From Candidatus Helarchaeota archaeon (GTDB lineage: Archaea > Asgardarchaeota > Lokiarchaeia > Helarchaeales > JABXJV01), in the NCBI GenBank assembly GCA_013375355.1, contig JABXJV010000257.1, positions 1 through 23,565 of the forward strand: a DNA stretch of 23,565 bases, in the 5' to 3' direction. This document shows, in pieces, positions 20,844-23,565 of the stretch. Within the stretch, counting starts at the first letter, position 1; every line of letters starts with the position of its first letter. The notes under the pieces were generated by a model, which did no database searches, was not told where the DNA came from, and worked only from the letters and a program-made list of their open reading frames with translations. Position numbers and translations under genes: made by a program.

Positions 20844-21284
20844 GTGGATAAAATAACAGAGGTATGGATAATCGAAAACTCTGGATTATGTTTATTTAAT
20901 CATGCAATAGAAAGTAAAATTGATGAGATATTATTTTCAGGTTTTTTGAGCGGAATCAGAACTTTTTTAGAAGAAATTGGGGAAAAAAAGCTAGAACGGC
21001 TTGAATTAGGACACTCAAAATTAATTTTTTATAATTTGGACGAGTTTGGCCTATTTATTGTGTTAAAGAGTCCAAAAAAGACTAAAGATAAATATTTAGA
21101 AAAAAAAATTAATGAAGTTACAAATAAGTTTGTTAATTTATATGGGGATCAATTACTCGAACACCAGAAAAAAAAGATGCCCTATAATACAGAAGATTTT
21201 AAAGATTTTCGTAAAACTTTAGAAGATGATATTTTTAAAGAAAATATAGAAAAGAACATTTCTTCTTGGTTAAAAAGTATTTAA
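20844..21284 (+). CDS. Longin-like domain protein, partner of the GTPase
   Basis: A 146-aa protein starting at GTG with GAGGG (20833-20837) overlapping the stop of the GTPase gene, so translation of the two is coupled. Residues 1-105 follow the pattern of Asgard longin/roadblock-type domains: EVWIIENSGLCLF (strand pair), LFSGFLSGIRTFLEEIG (first helix, with the common SGFL.AI), LELGHSKLIFY, then EFGLFIVLKS (strands) and a long helix ending NKFVNLYGDQLLEH. The tail (110-146) is charged and helical. Longin domains in eukaryotes act in GTPase regulation and trafficking complexes. Here the gene pair suggests a GTPase-longin complex, in place of the Rag fusion of GTPase and roadblock. Longin versus roadblock cannot be settled by eye. 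Confidence 0.62.
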   Translation: MDKITEVWIIENSGLCLFNHAIESKIDEILFSGFLSGIRTFLEEIGEKKLERLELGHSKLIFYNLDEFGLFIVLKSPKKTKDKYLEKKINEVTNKFVNLYGDQLLEHQKKKMPYNTEDFKDFRKTLEDDIFKENIEKNISSWLKSI

Positions 21285-21343
21285 CTTTTTCAGAAATGAA
21301 ATCCTAATCTTCTATCTTATGTCCAATAATTTTGATTCTAAAA

Positions 21344-22036
21344 TTACATTAAATTAGTTGTATTAATTTCAAAATCTTCATGATCAATTTTTGTGAATTG
21401 TCCGTATTTTCCGATATTCAATTGAAGATTATTTTGAAATTTCGAAACATAACCATTTTTTAATTCATAAATCTCTCCCTCATTAACACTTTCTATTGCT
21501 GCATCAAATAATGAGAGATTTATCAATCCTGTTGTGTCTCCAACCGATGCCGTTGCAACTCTATGCATTGATCCATCTTTAAAGCGAACATCTCGAGGAG
21601 CTGCTTTCTCTTTAACTTTTACAATTATATTTACGTTCCTCAATCTCTCTTTCAAATCTTTGACTTTAAACCACTGAATTGTCTTAGGTAATTCTTCTGG
21701 TATATCTGTCACTTCGATTTCTTTATCAATAGGTTTCCACTGACCATACATTCCAATATTAAGCGTTGCTCGTTCCATGAAGACGTTGACATAACCATTC
21801 ATTATTAAAATTGATTTTCCAATTCGATCTGCAATTTTATCTATATCTAAATCCCATGCTGTTAGTGTAAAAACTCCCGTTTCATCTCCAACTAAAAAAT
21901 CGCTAACTCTTTGTTGGATTCGCTTTTTTTTATTGAAGACTTCTCTCTCATCCAACTTTCTAATTACTTTAATTTCAGTATTTACCGCTTTGGAATCGTT
22001 TTTTAATTCATTAATCTTCTTTAAATTTTGAGACAT
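21344..22036 (-). CDS. RPA-like single-stranded nucleic acid binding protein with two OB folds
   Basis: A 230-aa protein built from two related OB folds: about residues 18-104 and 122-218. The internal duplication is visible: GDETGVFTLTAWD (50-62) matches GDTTGLINLSLFD (166-178), and ATLNIGMYGQWKPID (90-104) matches LQLNIGKYGQFTKID (204-218). This is the pattern of archaeal replication protein A/SSB. No zinc finger or acidic tail is present, so it may be a minor RPA or RPA-associated subunit. The ATG start has GAAGGA seven bases upstream. It is convergent with the longin gene (59-base gap) and lies downstream of a Ras-like GTPase gene on the same strand. RNA binding is an alternative role. 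Confidence 0.75.
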   Translation of the reverse strand: MSQNLKKINELKNDSKAVNTEIKVIRKLDEREVFNKKKRIQQRVSDFLVGDETGVFTLTAWDLDIDKIADRIGKSILIMNGYVNVFMERATLNIGMYGQWKPIDKEIEVTDIPEELPKTIQWFKVKDLKERLRNVNIIVKVKEKAAPRDVRFKDGSMHRVATASVGDTTGLINLSLFDAAIESVNEGEIYELKNGYVSKFQNNLQLNIGKYGQFTKIDHEDFEINTTNLM

Positions 22037-22112
22037 AAATTATTCCTTCAATTTTCCTTCTAATTAGAATTAGAATAATGTTCTTAATAAATTAATATAA
22101 ATTTTAAATATT

Positions 22113-22658
22113 TCAAAAAGAGTTTTGAAGGATTATTCTAATTAATGAATTAAAAGCTTTATCAATTCCTGTTCCATCTTGTGCCGAAGTTTCGATGTAA
22201 GTACAAGGTATTTTTTTGCAATATTCCGATATATCTTCTTTTTTAATTGAGCGAAAACCTTGATCCGCTAGATCTTTTTTATTTCCAACTATTATTATGG
22301 GAATTTTTCCTGTATTTTCCCATAATTCTTTTAACCTCTCAAAAATACCAGGTTTGAAGGTTGTATATCGTGTTAAATCAAAAATAACTAACGCCCCCGC
22401 TGCATCACTATAAAATGATTCTCTTGCGACCTTAAAACGTTCTTCCCCTGGCAAATCGTTAATTATTAAATCAATATCTCTCCCGTCTATTCTTAATGAT
22501 TTAACATGGATTTCTCCTCCCATTGTCATAATATAATCTTTTCTAAATTTATTATGTAAAAATCTCTCAATAATTGCAGTTTTTCCTGTCGCTGCAGGTC
22601 CAGCAGCTAAGATTCTAATTTTTAATTTATTATCTGCTTCATTTTTATTATTATTCAA
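22113..22658 (-). CDS. Ras/Rab-like small GTPase
   Basis: A 181-aa Ras-superfamily GTPase with all G motifs: G1 GPAATGKT (20-27), G2 T45, G3 DLPGEE (68-73), G4 NKKD (126-129) and G5 ETSA (156-159). The G3 motif has Glu where the catalytic Gln of DxxGQ sits, which may slow intrinsic hydrolysis or require a partner to supply the catalytic group. No C-terminal cysteine for prenylation is present (it ends LQNSF), as in most archaeal members, so membrane attachment would need another factor. The start is TTG, supported by GAGGA upstream on the minus strand. Such proteins are abundant in Asgard archaea. Neighbours are an OB-fold protein and a membrane PH-like protein on the same strand. Confidence 0.88.
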   Translation of the reverse strand: MNNNKNEADNKLKIRILAAGPAATGKTAIIERFLHNKFRKDYIMTMGGEIHVKSLRIDGRDIDLIINDLPGEERFKVARESFYSDAAGALVIFDLTRYTTFKPGIFERLKELWENTGKIPIIIVGNKKDLADQGFRSIKKEDISEYCKKIPCTYIETSAQDGTGIDKAFNSLIRIILQNSF

Positions 22659-22733
22659 AAATGTTCCTCAATTATAAATTATAAAACAAAATATGGTTTT
22701 AAAAATTAAGAGATATTTATTCAAAAGCTCTTT

Positions 22734-23351
22734 TCACGGCTTCTCTTTGCCTTCACCACTATTTTTTTCTTTATCTTCTTCTTCCTCTATATAAATATCT
22801 TCAAATTGACCTTTTTGTATGGGAACTTTAATAAATTCCTGTAGGTTTTCCGCTAAACTATTTAATCTATTCGTTCCTTCTTCTCCATAATCTGATTCAA
22901 TGGTGATTTTTTCATTTTTTCGAAATATTGAGAGGGATATATATTCACTGTCTAGTTCTTGTTCTACTTTTATTTCTGAAATTTCAAAAAATGGAACCTT
23001 TTTTGAAGAATCTTTTCTCAACAATTTATTATGTTTTATAAACCAGAGTTCTTTTTTGATTTTATCAAAAACTATTTTATCAGTCTCTATTAAGTTCTTA
23101 ATAGCCCCATAAATACTAAATATAATAAAATCAACAAAAAAAATAGTTCCTAAAAATAGAAATGTTGAATTTGTTAGTAATTCAGTTAAAGAGTTACCTA
23201 AAAATATCGAATTTCTAGAAATTAGATTTAATAAACTTAATGAAAATAAAATTAACAATATAAAACTTATAATTAGAAGTATTATATACTTAATTTTAGA
23301 TTTTTTAGACTTAATTAGTTGTAAATTACGTTCATTATCTTTTATATTCAT
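22734..23351 (-). CDS. Two-TM membrane protein with PH-like cytoplasmic domain
   Basis: A 205-aa protein. The short basic N-terminus is followed by TM1 (about 21-44) and TM2 (about 63-84), a short extracellular loop between them, and a soluble region. Residues 90-176 have the strand-rich layout of bacterial PH-like domains attached to TM pairs: KIVFDKIKKELWFIKH, PFFEISEIKVEQ, YISLSIFRKNEKITIESD, then a final helix NRLNSLAENLQEFI. The last 25 residues are almost entirely Glu/Lys. PH-like domains recognise lipid or protein partners, but the function is unknown. The gene is on the same strand, 75 bases ahead of the Ras-like GTPase gene, so the two could be expressed together. Confidence 0.6.
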   Translation of the reverse strand: MNIKDNERNLQLIKSKKSKIKYIILLIISFILLILFSLSLLNLISRNSIFLGNSLTELLTNSTFLFLGTIFFVDFIIFSIYGAIKNLIETDKIVFDKIKKELWFIKHNKLLRKDSSKKVPFFEISEIKVEQELDSEYISLSIFRKNEKITIESDYGEEGTNRLNSLAENLQEFIKVPIQKGQFEDIYIEEEEDKEKNSGEGKEKP

Positions 23352-23409
23352 ATTATAACAATCTTATTTTAATTTTTAATAAACTATTTTGAAATAAGAA
23401 TTAAAAAAT

Positions 23410-23565
23410 TTAGCTAAAATAAGGCTTTATTGTTTGGATTAATAAATATCCAGCTAAAATAAAGAAAAAGGCAATCGCAACTAAATCGTAATAACTTAAA
23501 AATTCAAAGCCTATAGGGATGCCCCAACCATTATTCATAAATATAGACCACAAATCATGGTCTCC
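23410..23565 (-). CDS. Membrane protein, C-terminal fragment (5' end outside window)
   Basis: An open minus-strand frame enters from the window edge and ends at TAA 23410-23412, giving 51 residues. It contains a hydrophobic segment (LVAIAFFFILAGYLLI) followed by a short polar C-terminus QTIKPYFS, so it is the last TM helix of a membrane protein or a small single-TM protein. An internal ATG (in SIFMNNGWG) could be the start, but the frame is open beyond it. No family is recognised. Confidence 0.45.
   Translation of the reverse strand, partial: GDHDLWSIFMNNGWGIPIGFEFLSYYDLVAIAFFFILAGYLLIQTIKPYFS

Noticed and set aside
1..23565. CRISPR arrays, tRNA or rRNA genes, insertion sequences
   Set aside because: No regularly spaced direct repeats, no cloverleaf-type GC-rich segments, no transposase genes and no flanking terminal repeats were found by reading both strands.

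Overview
The window reads as part of an Asgard archaeal genome, most likely from a hydrocarbon-oxidising lineage such as Helarchaeales. It is strongly AT-rich. Start codons are often TTG or GTG, preceded by AGGAGG-, GAGG- or GGTGAT-type ribosome sites. It encodes eukaryote-signature proteins (a Ras/Rab-like GTPase, an Arf/Rag-like GTPase paired with a longin-like protein, a membrane-anchored RING-like zinc protein). It also carries the 3' part of a divergent methyl-coenzyme M reductase alpha gene that looks like an alkyl-CoM reductase. The lineage name is an inference; the sequence itself shows the combination.

Layout. (1) 2-3271, plus strand: truncated mcrA/acrA-like gene, a small SCP2-like protein, a DUF362 protein and a QueG-like protein with two 4Fe-4S motifs. 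(2) 3268-8683, minus strand: a P-type cation ATPase whose N-terminus is interrupted by an in-frame TAA, an aspartase/fumarase-superfamily lyase, and a ketol-acid-reductoisomerase-like protein lacking two catalytic residues. (3) 8818-12351: a tungsten aldehyde:ferredoxin oxidoreductase, a 65-aa coiled-coil protein on the opposite strand, and an ADP-forming acyl-CoA synthetase alpha subunit. (4) 12538-19446, plus strand: a large protein with three double-psi-barrel-like domains, a Pro-rich linker and a vWA domain, then an unknown 406-aa protein with four cysteines, a GCS2-type carboxylate-amine ligase and an amidohydrolase. (5) 19619-23565: the RING-like membrane protein, the GTPase/longin pair, a two-OB-fold RPA-like protein, a second small GTPase, a two-TM PH-like protein and the C-terminus of a further membrane protein.

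How the genes may work together. The reductase would activate an alkane as alkyl-CoM. The aldehyde oxidoreductase and acyl-CoA synthetase are typical of ferredoxin-linked oxidation of acids and aldehydes with ATP recovery. The ligase/hydrolase/vWA cassette looks like an undescribed system, perhaps attaching and removing an amide-linked group. The GTPase/longin pair is a candidate ancestral membrane-associated switch module. No tRNA, rRNA, CRISPR array, insertion sequence or phage gene was seen.
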